NCBI GenBank assembly: GCA_030533445.1
Contig: CM060069.1
Span: 33,714,337 to 33,778,336, forward strand
DNA from: Cyprinodon diabolis
Lineage: Eukaryota > Chordata > Actinopteri > Cyprinodontiformes > Cyprinodontidae
Length of the DNA stretch: 64,000 nucleotides
Direction: 5' to 3'
Shown: in pieces, positions 8,827 through 22,300 of the stretch
How the letters are laid out: each line of letters starts with the position of its first letter
How positions within the stretch are numbered: position 1 is the first letter of the stretch
Notes under the pieces: model-generated
What the model was told of the DNA's origin: nothing
Databases searched by the model: none
Seen by the model: the letters and a program-made list of their open reading frames with translations, nothing else
Program-made: the position numbers and the translations under genes

Positions 8827-11800
8827 GTCTTTCCCTGTTTTGTTCAAATACAGACTGAATCTCATTTTACAGCAATTCATTTTAAACTCTAGGTAAAAAC
8901 AAAAAGTATATATTAAACAGATATGTAAAAAAAAACTATCAAGCTGATCCTATATCTTGGAGTAATCATTAGTTTAAGAGTGAAGTCAGCAACTGTTCTT
9001 CTCTGGTGATTATGTTTTTAATTATCATTTCTTTTACATTCATCATGGTTTTTTTTCTTAAGGCTGGGTTCAACGTTGGCAGAGACTTGTGTAATGTAAA
9101 TTTGTCAGGTCATGGAAAAGTATGCTAACATTGAAATGATTTATTTCTTCACCGACTACAAAATAATATTCAGATTTCTCTTGTCTAAAAGTTATATATT
9201 CCTAAAACTGCTTTTGGTTTGTTCTTCAGTTTATACTAAATGTGTGTGTGTGTGTTTTTTTTTTTTTAACCTTTCCTTCATTTGTTAATTTTATTCATCA
9301 GCAGATTACTATAACTTTGATATGGGAATGCAAAACATGTGATAAGTTTAAATAATTGTATTGTGACTGAGCTCATTTTGATACATCTAAATCTAAATAA
9401 TTTTTCCCTGGGTTACAATGATTTAATAACTTTTTAACTGTAAAGGATAAGGTAGGGATGAACAGTGTTCAACTTTTAAAAACCTAAAATGTGTGGCATC
9501 CTTAATGTGTTCACCTACCTTAATCAAAATAATTGATTAACATATGATTACACTGCACAAAATTGAAATCTAAATAAATACTTTTTTCTTAAAATAAGCG
9601 CACTTTTTCTTGAAGTGAGGAGTCATCTGAGACACTTTGCCAATACAATAAAACAAATTTCATTTAAAACAAGAGGAAACAATTGCATTGTCTTATTTCA
9701 AGTGCATATTATCTAATTATCCAACTTTAAAAGTAAATATACTTATTCAGTTGGCAAATCATCTTATTTACATACTCAAATTAAGGGTAAATACACTTAA
9801 TGTAAGACATTCTTGCTTTTATCAAGATTTTTTGCAGTGTAAATACTATTTTTTACCTGATCTTATTGAAAATAGCAGAATTTCATGCAGATTGGAGGAG
9901 TGAATTACGTAAACACCAAGTTTGTCCACTATTTTCACCTCAATTTAGCACATTTGCAGCCTTTTGATTACCCAACTATCATCCTGTATTTATCTCATTC
10001 CATCTTCACATCAACTCTAAAAAGCTTAACTATCCCTACTGAAGAAAATAGTCCCCACATGATTATGCTTCTTCACTGTTTGGATGGTGTGCTTACAGTG
10101 ATGCAGGATGTTAGTTTTCCTCTGGAAATGCTGCTTTGTTTGTAGGCCAAAGCATTCATTTTAAGTCTAATTGGACCAGTCCTCTACATGACTTCTGTCC
10201 AGCATTTTGCTGCCTCAGAAAGGTTTTCTTCCAAGACTGCAGTGTGTTTAGCTCCAACAACATACAAACATATTTTCACAGCATAAAGATGGTACAAGGT
10301 GATCTGCAGTGTTGATTTTTCTAACGTACATACATTTTGCATATGGGGAAATTAATGCTTTAAAAGCTATTTGTACACATACAATATACACACATAATAA
10401 CGTTTTAGATTTTGTCTTAATCAAAAAGAAGGGACATAATATGCATGAAGTGCATACTCTGCACTAATGTGCATTAATATTGACTCAACAATTGCTAAAT
10501 ATCATGCTTTCAAATATAATCTTTTAAAAGCTTGCTAAACAGAAATGCTTTAAACAAGAAGAAGACTTTCTTTAGAAGACAGCATGGCAAAGAATAAATG
10601 CCAAAAGCAGAGAAAAGATATTTATTCACAGCCAATTTGCAGGTTTTTCCACTTGCAAAGGATGTACAAGTATTGAATTTTTATTATAGTTGATGTTAGT
10701 TATGGAATCAAAATCAAAGACCATCAAAAATCATATCGTGTCATTTAATGTAATTAATTTGGATTTTATTGCATAACGTAAGTATTTAATCACCTACCAG
10801 CCAGAAAACATGGATGGATGGGTGGATGGATGGAAGGATGAAATAACAGCGGCAAACAGGAATTATCTTAATCATCCAAATCGATTCAAATAGAAAAAGA
10901 AAAGTAAAAAGATAATGTGTCTTTTTTATATTGCTTGCAGTTTTAGGTTTTACATCAAGCATGATACCCAATAAGTAAAACATGGTTTTATAGTCAGCTG
11001 TTTCTCCATATATGATACTCTTGTCTCCTTCAGTGATTCTCCCACTGTAACAATGTTCTCATCATGTCAAATCACTGAGCAGTAAAAATCAGTTAAGACT
11101 TCAAAGAACTTTCTGAAAATGAATAATTTGCAAAATAACAGGAAAGTCAGTGTCATTATGGTAGAATACCTCTCACTTTTTCTCATCTCCCCCTTTGCTA
11201 ATGGAAAATCTCCTAGATGTATATGAGAGAAAGAATCTCCTCTATTAATTTTGCCTTTCCTTCTTTATTGGTCCACCCACAGTACCCAAATGAAATAACC
11301 CTGTCAGCCCTAATTCCAGTGAGGCATTGCTCTTCTAGCACAAAGGGCAGGATCTGGTATGTTAGAGAGGTGTATTCTATGAATAATCAGTCAGATTTGT
11401 GTCAGGGCTTTTAACCAAAGCTTCTATGAATGAACAATGGTCTTCTGAAATTGCATTGAATACAAACAGATATCTCGAGTACACATATTGATTGTGGCCA
11501 AGAGTTTTAAGGATCATCACTATATTAAATACACAATCAGTATTCAAGACCAACAGGCTATACCTACTATAAACTATCAATATGTCAAAGCGGTTGACTT
11601 TAATTACAGTGGCCCTCTTGGATAATTTAACACCGAGGGACATTAGAGGTTTCAAGTAAAAGAGTGCCTTGTAAATATTTAAATCTAACATCAATTTGTC
11701 TCCTTCGTTTTTTTTTTGTGAAAGATGCAAACAAAGTTGAACACAACACACACAGATAACGATGCAGAATTGAAAAAATAAAAAGATTGTAACATAACAA

Positions 11801-13850
11801 TCTCCAAAATACAGAGTTCCTTTGTTTTCAGCCTCTAATGAGTCGACTTTGCAAAACAGACAGATGAAAATACTGCAATTTGAGATGCAAGCTTTTTTCT
11901 TTATGCCCACCAGCTTTTCCACACTTAGAGATCGTCAACTTCTGCCAAATTTGACTTCAGTCAGATTGGACTGTGAACTTTTCTCACTGATCATTTTCTC
12001 AGAAAATATTATAATTTTTTATTTTTGGCAACAGTGTAATAAATGAAGTTTGTAGCCACAGGGTCTTAATTGTTTCTACTGGGAAGGAAACCTCTACTCC
12101 GGTTTAAAATGTTATCTAGACTCATACAGAATTCAGTTTTTTCCTGCAAAAAAACGGATAATAATTTGTGTTGGTTTATCAAATCAAATATAGTACACAG
12201 AGGTTTGTAGAGATAATGCAACTAAATGTGGAAGATTTCAGAGGAGTAGATGTGTTTTGCAAGTCTCTCTATCTGATTCAATTGCCCCAAGCTGAAATGT
12301 TACCTTTGATCATGTTGCATCCATCCGTATCTCAACTTTACTAGATAACTGAGTATTTGTGATAATTATGCACACAAACAGAAGCCCTAGATTTAAAGCA
12401 CAGCAATACCAGCACATGAGTGGCCAGATTCATTGAAATACCAGAGCACTATTTCATTCAAGGAGAGGAGATAATTTGAGCTAGTAATATCACCCCACCA
12501 CACCCGCCCCCCCTCCACACCTCAGTCTTCAGATTGGAATGAGGTCAATCCTTATTATCATTATGAAAGTTCCTTTTTGAAGCCCTTGGGTTGGTGTGTA
12601 TCTCCTTTATGCTGCTGTAGTATGTAGTCTAGGGTGCACAGCAATGTAAGAAGTAGAAGAACTGGGTCAGACTGCAATAATAATGCAATAATGCTACTAA
12701 AAAAATAATACTTTTTTGGGCAAGATTAGTATCAGTTTATTTACACTTAAGAATATGTGTTTTTCAGTGTCTTATAGACTGTTTTATGATTCTTTGTGAC
12801 TTGATTAAAAGAAAGACAATTTTTCTCAGTCTGCGGTATGAATGTATGTGTGTATGTAGGTATTCTTGTGTGGGTGTTTCAGTAACTTTCACACTCAAAG
12901 TTGTTTAAAGGTAAACCCATCGAGAGTCATCTGACCTTGCAATTTTGAAGGGTCTTAGCAGCTTTTAGCTAATAGTTTTGCTTCAGTGGTCTGTGTTTAG
13001 TGTGCAGCTGTCTCCCAGTGGATCACAACAACATTCACACAAGGCTGTAGACTCTAGCAAACAAGAAAAGAGAAACTAACTTTAAAAGAACCGATACAAG
13101 TGTTACATATTTAATATATATTTAGTAAAGGCAAGATTTTTATTAAAGAGAAACAAGCTATGAAGTAAAGGTGTTTAAGTTGTTCATATTCACACATTAG
13201 CTTAATATTTGTTTTTCTTTTCTGTTATTATTTTTTGTAATCGTTGTGTTTCATTTTTCTACGTTTGCTCCTTCAATTTAATTCTAACTTTGCTGAAGTT
13301 TTAGCATCAGTCTCATGGAGTTAAAAGTGCTACAGTCGCCACTTCTTTGCAGGTCCATGGTTTGTGTGTGCCAGACCTCATTGTGTGAGATGCAGGATCT
13401 CCCATGAGGAGGCAGCTATGTTTGCACAGCAGTGGTGAGCAGGCTGCCCTTGGACTTTCTTTCCCCAGAGTCTTACACAAATTTTGGTTTCTGGAGGTTT
13501 CAACTTGTGTTTGCAGTATAATATAACTTCACAGCAAACACTTGTAACAATGGAGGAATGGGTTATACAATAAGCTCTTTATGTGAGCTCTGTGGGTTTT
13601 TTGAAGTAAGAAATAACTCGGAGGAAAGTTTTCACACTTTTCAATAATTCTTAATAAACATGTGCTCTAATTGATTGCAGACAAAATTTCCTCTTCAGGG
13701 TTTGGATCTTATGAGAAGTGTATCCCTCACAACTCAGAGGGCAAAAAACATCCATACATCTCTCACTTTGCTAATAAACTACACACTCATATTTACTGAT
13801 TACAGATTTTTGTTTCTGAGTTTTTACAGCAATAGTGGCTCATTTTTAGA
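8826..13850. other. Non-coding unique-looking stretch, 5 kb
   Basis: AT-rich sequence without a recognisable gene or full mobile element. Small simple repeats: a GT run with T's at 9241-9270, GGAT units on the complement and plus strand near 10809-10850, and a C-rich tract at 12493-12522. Open frames are short and lack family motifs. Confidence 0.55.
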
Positions 13851-14010
13851 CATTAGGCTGACAGGAAAGGGGGTAGGAGAGAGGGGGAGAGACATGTGGC
13901 AAAGGATTACAGGTCGGATTCGAAATCAGGTCGGCCGTGTCGAGGACTAAGGCCTCCATACACGGGTCGTGTGTGCTAACCACCGCACCATCGAAGCACG
14001 CCCAAACCAT
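13851..14010 (-). mobile_element. tRNA-derived SINE fragment
   Basis: On the minus strand the head reads GGTGCGGTGGTTAGCACAC (A-box-like), followed about 60 bases later by TTTCGAATCC (B-box-like), as in tRNA promoters. The body after that is the CT-rich/GA-rich segment seen at 13869-13895. Similar repeats are common in fish. No target duplication was found. Confidence 0.65.
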
Positions 14011-14176
14011 CTTTTTGCTTAAAGATAAATCAAATGTCTCAGTCTCTTAAAATAGTTTTTACTACTGTAAAATTTTGTTTCAGTTTTTGGGAATGGACAT
14101 CAAATTTTATAATGATATTTTTTTGGATAGATATAATAATGATTTAGTATTTTACTATATATTTTTCTGTCGCAAG

Positions 14177-14435
14177 TGGTGCTGGAGCCAGGTGTCTAGG
14201 CCAGGCGAGAGGCGAAATACACCTTGGACCGGTTGCCAGTTTATCGCGGAGCATCACAGAGATAAACAGGACAAACAACCATTGTAGCACACATTCACAC
14301 CTAAGGAGAATTTAGAGAAGCCAATTAACGTAACAGTCATGTTTTTGGACTGTGGAAGGAAGACGGAGTACCCGGAGAGAACACATGCATGCACAGGGAG
14401 AAAATGGAGAATCCATGCAGAAAGACTGTACTTTA
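14177..14435 (-). mobile_element. LINE 3'-end fragment, GGAT-tailed family, copy 1
   Basis: Shares with the copies at 16966, 55035, 55880 and 59080 the blocks 'ggcgagaggc', 'acaggacaaacaaccat' and 'ggagaatttagagaagcc'. On the minus strand the family runs towards a GGATGGATGG tail, typical of teleost LINE 3' ends. It carries the longest 5' part, with 'ttggactgtggaaggaagac'. Family name not fixed (RTE or L2-like). Confidence 0.75.
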
Positions 14436-16610
14436 CCGTATCATTTTAATTATGTTTAATTATAGACAGACAGCAAATACTGCATTAATGACAAGATTGA
14501 AACAGAATAGAACCCCTAAAGAACAATACTGCCAACACTTTGTTTAAAGAGTAAAATGGTGTGTTCAGGGTCATGTGAAGCGTTTATTATTTAAAAAATA
14601 ACATTTTGTTTTAATTGGTGAAAGATTCGGAACAAAGACAATTCAAAGTGCTTTACATTAAATAAACAATAAAATATAAGGAAAAAAGCAGAATAAAACA
14701 AATAAAACATGATAAAAGCAGGTAGTAAAGCACATTTTATTTGGCTAATTGGGACCTGGGACTTTCTAGGTCTTTTTTATACTATAATTTTTTTTCCACT
14801 ATCCCATAAAAGCATGATTTATGAAATGTAAAACTAACAGTTGCAAGATTCTCCACCTAAGGATGTGCATTTCTGTTTCTTCCCCAAGAGGTACCGCAGG
14901 CCTGCTTTGGAACCTCTGGGGAAAGAGGTACCAGAGCTGCATAGCAAAAGCTAGATGCTACTCTGATTAATGCTGTGCTTGTCCTGCCTGTTTGTCTTGG
15001 TGGGCCGCCATGTCTTGTAGAAATACACTTACACCATACATTATGTTTTTTTAAAGGGTTTCAGAGTCAAGGCATTAAAAGTAAGAATTTTCAATGTTCT
15101 GTATCATATCCTTCCATTTACAATTAAGCTTACTGTTACCTTATGTCAGTCTACCATGTAAAATCTTTATAAAATTAAAGGCTCAAGTGATGGTTAGCAA
15201 GGTGTTGTTGAATTTTACTGAGGTCGCTTAAACCAAAAATTGGATCACAAATTGTGACAAAGTAGGTGGAGTACTATAAAATACTTCTGAGAGGAAACTG
15301 CTGAACCCTATAATAGCCTTATCAGACTTATCTTAAGGACATTTTGGAGAATAATCAAATTTTCATGGAAAAAAAATATCATGTCAAACAGCGCAGAAAA
15401 ATGTTGCACAGTTATTCAATGTTATCATTTCAATTTATGAGGTTATAATAATTATTTGATTGAATAATTGATTGGACAATTTAATTTCCTTCAATAAATA
15501 TATATATAAATATGTTAAATCAAAGTCATCTCTTTTGCAAACTCTTTTTTTTAAATAATCTGTAGTTTGTATTTTGTGCCTGATAAAAAATAAAATATTC
15601 TTCATTGTTTTCATTTTATTTATCTGTTGCCATTGTTGTACATAATGGTGTATTCATAGTGAAAACATGACGATAGAACATTTTATTGTATTTTAGATTA
15701 TAGAATTAGGTTTTATTTATAATCTGTAATTTATAATTACCCAACAACCACACCTACCTCTGTAATTTTTGGTTAGGACAGCATAAATCTCACAGATAAG
15801 TGCATTGTTTGTAACTGTATGTTTTTAATTGTATTTTTTTTTTTGAGTGTTTTTTTTGTTTGTTTGTTTTGTTTTCTGATTTTGATTGTATAAGTTTAAT
15901 TTTCTTGGTGGCAATAAGAAAAGCTTTTGAGATATGACAGCCTGTTGGACTGCATTTGATCTAGAAATGTGGATGGTGGGGAATCCAAAAGCTGAATTGG
16001 GACTCTGCTGATGAAACATTTAAATGCAGTCTGTTTCTCTCTGTTTAAACAGTTAAAACTCACATGGCCCAAATGCATAATAAGTATCGCCTATAACATA
16101 CTGTCTTTTAGAGTTCCTTTAGTTATTATAAAATTACTCAAACTTGTTTCACCTTTTTATACTTTTACAAAAAAATTGAGAAGGCAACCTGCACCTCCGG
16201 CACCTTTGATGTAATGCATCTTCTGTGTGACTGATGTAAAGAAGCTCTCTCAGCCTAAAGCACCCTGAATCGCTCTAAGAGCTACCAAAACTTAGAGGGG
16301 TAATTTCGTTTAATAACAATCTCAAAGGTTGTTTGTAAGATATAAATAAGCTCAACATCATCATAACTGATAAATCTAAGAGAAATTAAACAACTGTAGA
16401 AGAAAATACCTTCACATAAAAATGACAGCATAAACTTTATAAGTTGCTATGTATGAAAGAAGCAGGTCAGGTGAATGAGCTCTAAACCACCTTTAGAAAC
16501 TGCATTTTGTGTTGCAATGTTATCTCTCTACTTATATTTGTGAGGGATTGTATTTGAGTCAATGAGTCAATGCAATCAACTGGTTTTCCTTAGATAGAAA
16601 ACTTTGTATC
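14436..16610. other. Non-coding AT-rich stretch
   Basis: No gene recognised. Contains A/T homopolymers (for example 15835-15870) and no clear mobile element. Confidence 0.5.
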
Positions 16611-16712
16611 AATTTGACTGTATGATCTGGTTGAAATGTAAAGTGCCTTGAGATGACATGTGTTGTGAATTTGGCGCTATATAAATAAACTGAATTGAAT
16701 TGAATTGAATTA
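16611..16712 (+). repeat. Retroelement 3' tail with TTGAA repeats
   Basis: Contains 'aaagtgccttgagatgac', 'ggcgctatataaata' and ends in (ATTGA)n. This is a well-known teleost LINE/SINE 3' end. The body of the element is missing or too diverged to see. Confidence 0.65.
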
Positions 16713-16965
16713 TATTTATATTTTTGATGCTCTAAATAGAGTGACAAACATTCAAAGAATACAGTAATATAAATCAGGAGGGGGGAAACACTTTCTCACA
16801 CCTCTGCAGACACATATTGGTCGTAGTTGTTAAAAAGTACAGCTAAATTTATTTGTATTGAGTGTATTGATATTTCCTTACTTTAGTTTTCTATCCTTCT
16901 CCTGCATTTTAATTTTTTTCTTTTTTTAATCAAGCTAAATGTTTTGCTGATACATTATTATATAA

Positions 16966-17100
16966 CCATCCATCCATCCATGCATCCATTTTCAGTCACG
17001 CTTATCCCAGCTGAGGTTGCAACGGGTGCTGGTGCCTTTCTCCAGCTGTCTACAGGCGAGAGGCGGGCTACAGAGACAAACAGGACAAACAACCAAGAAG
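16966..17100 (-). mobile_element. LINE 3'-end fragment, GGAT-tailed family, copy 2
   Basis: Begins on the plus strand with ccatccatccatccatgcat then 'cattttcagtcacgcttatccc' and 'ggtgctggtgcc...ctccagctgtctacaggcgagaggcgggct'. On the minus strand this is the terminal part plus the GGAT tail. It ends near 'acaggacaaacaacca'. Confidence 0.8.
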
Positions 17101-18129
17101 AGCTTTTGATATCAATCGGTGGCTAGCATTAAATAAAACTTGGACCAAATGAGAAATCATTTGATTTGTTGTCTCGGGTTGACACCCTGCATACAATGAA
17201 ATATAAAAAAGCAAGATTTTGCCTGAAGTGTAGGTTCATAAAAAATACTGCATCAAAATCACAGCCTCTAGGTAAACCTCAACATATTATTTACCCAGAC
17301 AGAGGGGGAGGTTAAAATGACAGAGGCAAAAATAACACATCTGTGAGATGTTGGTACCCTTGTAGCTAGCAACCCCGTAACCCTTTTCTCGGCAGGGTAA
17401 CCTTCACTTGTACTGTCACATTTCTCCCTGACAAACAATCAGGTGACACTGTGAACATTCCAAATAGCTCTAGCCGAACACAGTTAGAAACCTGGATGAT
17501 CCTCCTTTTGCATTCCACCCATGAGTGGAGCCCCGCTGAACTGCCTCCTGCAACTTGATAAATCATTCGGAAATCATTCAGCACAGACACGAGTAGGACT
17601 GCCATGCCTGCTCCAAAAGCACCATGCTGAAATTTCTTGCAGTGAGTCAGATCTGTTGAAAAGCCTCGCACTATGGATTTGCTCTTTGACCAGCTGAGAA
17701 GGAGCCTGCCTGATTATTTTTATAGTCAGAGCTCTTGTTTTGCCACATCTTTCCCATCAACTAATTAGAAATGGTGTCTATTAACGTATGTATTTGTTGG
17801 AAATAAAGACAAATTTTGAAATATAATCATTTGATTTATTCTTACTTCTACCAGTAACATGTTGGTCCTTGTTAATTCATAGAAATTCTGTAAATCATGA
17901 AGTGTAAATTATTTAGATTTAATCAGAATTTTAAATTCAATGATCTGTGAATTTGTTGATCTTTGTTTACCCATCCTAACTGGATCTGCATTCATTGGTA
18001 TGATATAACTATGCAACATATGTTAAAAATTGAATCGTGTTGGTGTCGGCCTTTGGCTTTTCTTAATTTCTTGGGGTTTGATTCTGCTTCTACCATTTGT
18101 CTAACTTTATGAAACTTAAACTTACTATC
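17101..18129. other. Non-coding stretch with a less AT-rich block
   Basis: 17340-17710 is less AT-rich than its surroundings and looks unique; a 101-codon minus-strand frame in it has no known motif and no obvious splice context. Treated as non-coding. Confidence 0.45.
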
Positions 18130-18285
18130 TCTAGATCTTACATAAAAATGTTTGTCCCTTGTTTCATCTTGCCTGGATCATTGCAATGCACTTTACATAT
18201 GCCTCAAAAAAAACCTCCCTACCCTCACTGCATCTACAAAATGCTGCTGTTAGGCTGCTAATGTTGGGCTCACATTAGAATCAAT
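18130..18285 (+). pseudogene. LINE reverse-transcriptase C-terminal relic
   Basis: Translated pieces resemble the common fish LINE stretch LDYCNALY...SLxxLQxxQNAAxRLL: here LDHCNAL in one frame and SLPSLHLQNAAVRLLM in another. The two pieces are in different frames, so the copy is dead. Too short to assign a clade. Confidence 0.55.
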
Positions 18286-19249
18286 GAGTACATTGCATCA
18301 GCCAAGGTGCTGTGCGGGATCAGTATCCGAGGCAATGCATATCAACACAATCTTTTAGCCGGATGCCAAAGAGGTCTTTAGATAAACCGGATTTCATATG
18401 TCAAACAGGAAAAGTGGGTAATCGGCAGAAAAAAAGTCCTGTTTCATTTCAGAAGATATCAATCAACCAATGTATGCTAACTTGATTAATGAAAATAAAA
18501 ACAGAAACAGAGGGCTGTCATATGATGACAAAGGATATTCATGAGCACCGATAAAGTATTTTGCTGAACAATTCCCTGAAACAGTGTGAATGTATGAAAA
18601 CTTTTTCACTAGAGCTTCGGACTTTGATATATCTTAACATCATGATCCCATCGCATTGAGTGTGGTGTTTCTGGTGTTGCAAGGAATAACTTTTCCATTT
18701 TAAAATACACATCCATTTCAAAACTTATTGTTTTTCCTTTAGCAGATTTTCTGATCTCACTGATGTCCTATAGCTCCTTTAGAACAGCAATGAGCTTCTT
18801 CCTAATTGAAAGTCTTACTTTTTTAGTTATGTTTATCAATAAAAATGCAAAGAACAAACCAACACAGAAAAAGAAAATTTTTTGTTAAAATTTTTTTTTT
18901 TTTTTGGTTACGCTTTTACCATTTATAGTGTAAAAAATATAATAAGAAAAAAAAAAGACCTTCATGACTGCTCACTATCATTAAATCTAAAAATGATTTT
19001 TGAAGATTGAGCAAAAGCTACTTAGATTACGATAAAAAATTACAGGGTGCATATACTGATGTAAATTACTGGGAAACATTCCAGAAATGTTCAGGACAAT
19101 TGAGAGATCAATTGACCACCTAAAGATACACTGGTTCGTAAAGAAATGGAAAGTTAAACTGGAACAATCTAAATAATAAGTTAAAGCAAATTCCAAAAAA
19201 ACGTTCAAATCATTTTTTAAGATAAATGTAATTGCTGGATATAGCAAAT

Positions 19250-19251
<2 letters not shown>

Positions 19252-19304
<53 letters not shown>
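19252..19304. repeat. TA microsatellite
   Basis: About 26 uninterrupted TA units. Confidence 0.95.
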
Positions 19305-19307
<3 letters not shown>

Positions 19308-20940
19308 ATCATTACAGCTGCTCTCTGTGATAGTTATTTTTTTTTACCCTATTTTTGTAGAAGCTATATTGGAATTATATGCTATACAAGTTTGTGTTGG
19401 AACTTTAAGGATCAATTGATAAGGTGTGAAAACATGTATAAAATTACACTTTCACTCACATCTTTAAATATGGATATCGAAACAGTCTTGACAGTATATT
19501 ACATTCTGTAAATATACTTAAACACGCTGAAAAAAATAACGGTCATAATGGTAGCATGACAGGTAAATAAAATAAACACATTCATAAATTTAAGAATATT
19601 CTATCCAAATCTAGTAAGTTTAAAGCAATTTAATGGAGGAAAATTAATTACTACTGATGTGACCCATACAAACAAACAAACAAATAACTGATTAAAGCTA
19701 GTGGATACTTTACTCTAATATTTGTAAATGACAGAAGACACTTTTTGCCTTTAATCATCATAATAACAGAAACAATTTAAATCTCCAAACATATTGCAAT
19801 CTCTATGCATGTGTGATGTGTGTAGAGCGTAAAAATGGCTCAAAAGCAGTGAAGCAGGCATGTTCTGTATTTACAGAGAAAATGTCAGAGATTATGAAAA
19901 TCCTAATACTTTAAATCAGTGTCATGGCAACATTAGTTGTAGGTTGTTAAACTCCATTAAACCGATGGCCTGTCGCCTTTTATGATTATATGATTTTTCA
20001 TAAGACAAGTCGGAGAGGAAGTTTGAGTCGGTTCCAAGAATCTTCATCACTTGAGGAAGTCCCTCCTAGAAGAGGTGCAATTAACAAGCTGCAATTCAAA
20101 CAAGCCAGTGAGGACAAGTTATTTTTACTCCATGTTCCCAGTCTGTTGAAAATTTGAGATAAACATGAGTCAGACAACAAAAAGCTTGTGATGTGCTTCT
20201 TGAAATCAAGCAATGTTGGTACACTTGCCACAAATATCCCATCTGAACGAAGTTTGCCAACTACAAGAAAAAGAAAAGTTAAAGTGCGACGTTGAAAGAG
20301 ACTCAATGTTGCGTGGGGGGAGGGGGGTTGGAGGGGTGACTGGGGAAGGAAGAGTGAACCTCCCACATTCTAAGCTGTGAAGTGTCAGACACTAATTCCT
20401 CTGGATAGAAGCTCCACTCTAGGGTTTTAACTCAAACATGGACAACTAATGCCATGGGATAAAGCATTCAGCCTCACTTATAGGGGCACAGGCACTCCCA
20501 CAGGATCACCCAGTTTGGGCAGCAGGCATTAAATTACCAAAGACCAGAGTGTGCCAACGGAAAGATGGAAAGCACAGTCACAGTTCAAACTACACTGTCC
20601 AACTAGAAAATATACTTTAGAATCTGCACACATGCAGGTTAATATCAACACAATAAGAGTTTTTTTTTACATTTTACTCAGTTACAGACACCAACTTCAT
20701 TGTTTAATTGTGATTTAAAACTATGCAACTCTAGAAAGTAATGCTCAAGGGTAAGAAACATTTAAAACAGCTTAACAGTTTACATCTAAAAAATTGGGAT
20801 GCATTTGTTTTGAGCCCCATTATTTTTTTTTCCCTGAAGGAATCTGTCACATTCACCATCAAAGTTCACCCATTCAGTGAACCTGTTGCATATGTATGTC
20901 TGTAATCTCATAATGGGTTTTACTGTATGCAGTTACTTAG

Positions 20941-21020
20941 ATTTAGATTTAGACAGACTTCACTGTCATTTTGTACATACAGAGTTTATACAAAAATAAA
21001 TTTCATTCAGTACAGTGACA
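20941..21020. repeat. Possible LINE tail fragment
   Basis: Reads 'agacagacttcactgtcatt' followed by 'ttgtacatacag' and 'aaatttcattcagtacag'. It resembles the 3' ends of some fish LINEs with a 'cactgtcattttgtac...acgaaatttcgtt' pattern. Recalled, not checked. Confidence 0.4.
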
Positions 21021-21809
21021 AAATGTAAGCAGTAGTGACAAAAGTTACTATTAACAATGCGTGCATGTTGGTGGAGTTCCTTTAACTTCAATAGAGGTCC
21101 AGATTAAAATCAGTTAGAGAAAAATACAACTTTATTGTTCATTTCTAAAACCTATGTCATAGGTGTTAAAGAATCTTAGTATTGATAATTGAAGATCGTT
21201 CTGTGAAAATAAATGTTGGGAGAAAAAAAACAGATGTATACATCTGCACACAAGTACAAGTTCACAAACAGTGCATGGTGGTTAGATGTCTTATTTTTAT
21301 ACAATAGCAGCAAGCTGAACAATATCTCAGAGTGCACAGCAGGAAGGCCTGCAGCAGCAGAAGACTGCATAACATTTTCCTCTTGTCAACCAAGAGCAGA
21401 ATCTGAAGCTCCAATGGGCACACACTGCGATGCACTCAACATGTCAACATGGACAAGGGTCTCAGGGGAATATTTCCAAGAACTTGTGCAATGAATGTCC
21501 CAAAGAGGTCTACAGGAGTGTCAAACAAGTGTTTATGTGATGTTTCAACATATGTAAAACTGTTGCAATAAAAATAGAATCAAAACAAGGAGCTGTGTTA
21601 AATGTTCAAACTTAAATAACCATATAAAACACATTTGCATGTTTCACTGTTCAGACAGGGGAGGGAAAATATAAATCTAAATCATTCTGCCAGGTTTTTA
21701 GACAAACCTAGTAAAAAGAAAATGGGGTATGCCAATGGACCCTACAAGGTCAGATAAAAAGTTTGGGAGACAATTAAAAAATCTTGACAGTATTTGGTCT
21801 TTGAGTATC

Positions 21810-22190
21810 CTACACAACACCCAAAACAGAGAGGTGAACTAAGGAGAGCTTTTTTTTTTTCATAGAAAGAGCCAAGAGACATGTGGTAACTCAGGAGGAG
21901 TTGTTAAGATCTACAGCTCAGGTGGGTGAATAACATTAGCAATGCACCTTACATATCTGCTTTTTTAAATCTAAGAGTGTCCTGAAAGAATGCTTGTTCA
22001 CAGTTGCCTCAAGTCTTTAAAAGGACACAGGACAAAGTTATATGGATTGAAGGCAATGTATGAAAGTTTTTCAAACCTGTTATCCATGACCTGGAAACAA
22101 CTTCAGATCAGATTCAAACTGCTGAAAATACACCCCTGTAGGGAAACAAGGCAGTGACAGCGTCATGCTGTGAGATGTTTTTGTTTTCTT
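21810..22190 (+). pseudogene. Decayed Tc1-like transposase relic
   Basis: Contains 'ctcaggaggagttgttaaga' followed by 'tctacagctcaggtgggtga', and 'ggcagtgacagcgtcatgct' followed by 'gtgagatgttttt'. The latter corresponds to the Gly-rich box (GGSIMLWGCF-like) of Tc1 transposases. Spacing and order suit a Tc1 gene, but no frame is open and no terminal repeats are visible. It belongs to a different, older subfamily than copies A and B. Confidence 0.55.
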
Positions 22191-22300
22191 CTTTTTTTTT
22201 TATTCTTGATAGCCATTTAGAGATTTGTTTTTGATTTTGTTTTTGTTTTTGTGCAGTTGCCAAACTGGTGGATGCACTCCTACAGACCTTCCATGGCCGA

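Larger units (their letters stand above)
18286..21720. other. Non-coding stretch, 3.4 kb
   Basis: No gene recognised. Contains a TA microsatellite (19252-19304) and a short LINE-tail-like motif near 20941-21020. The G-rich patch at 20315-20345 is simple sequence. Confidence 0.5.

Noticed and set aside
7887..8880. Long minus-strand frame (298 codons) opposite Tc1 copy A, and its counterpart at 33329-34099
   Set aside because: They are antisense to an intact transposase, occur in both copies for that reason, and have no domain.
13851..14010. Possible functional tRNA gene (minus strand A and B boxes)
   Set aside because: No acceptor-stem pairing or anticodon arm is visible, and the sequence continues into a SINE body; the same applies to 57427-57625 and 62238-62475.
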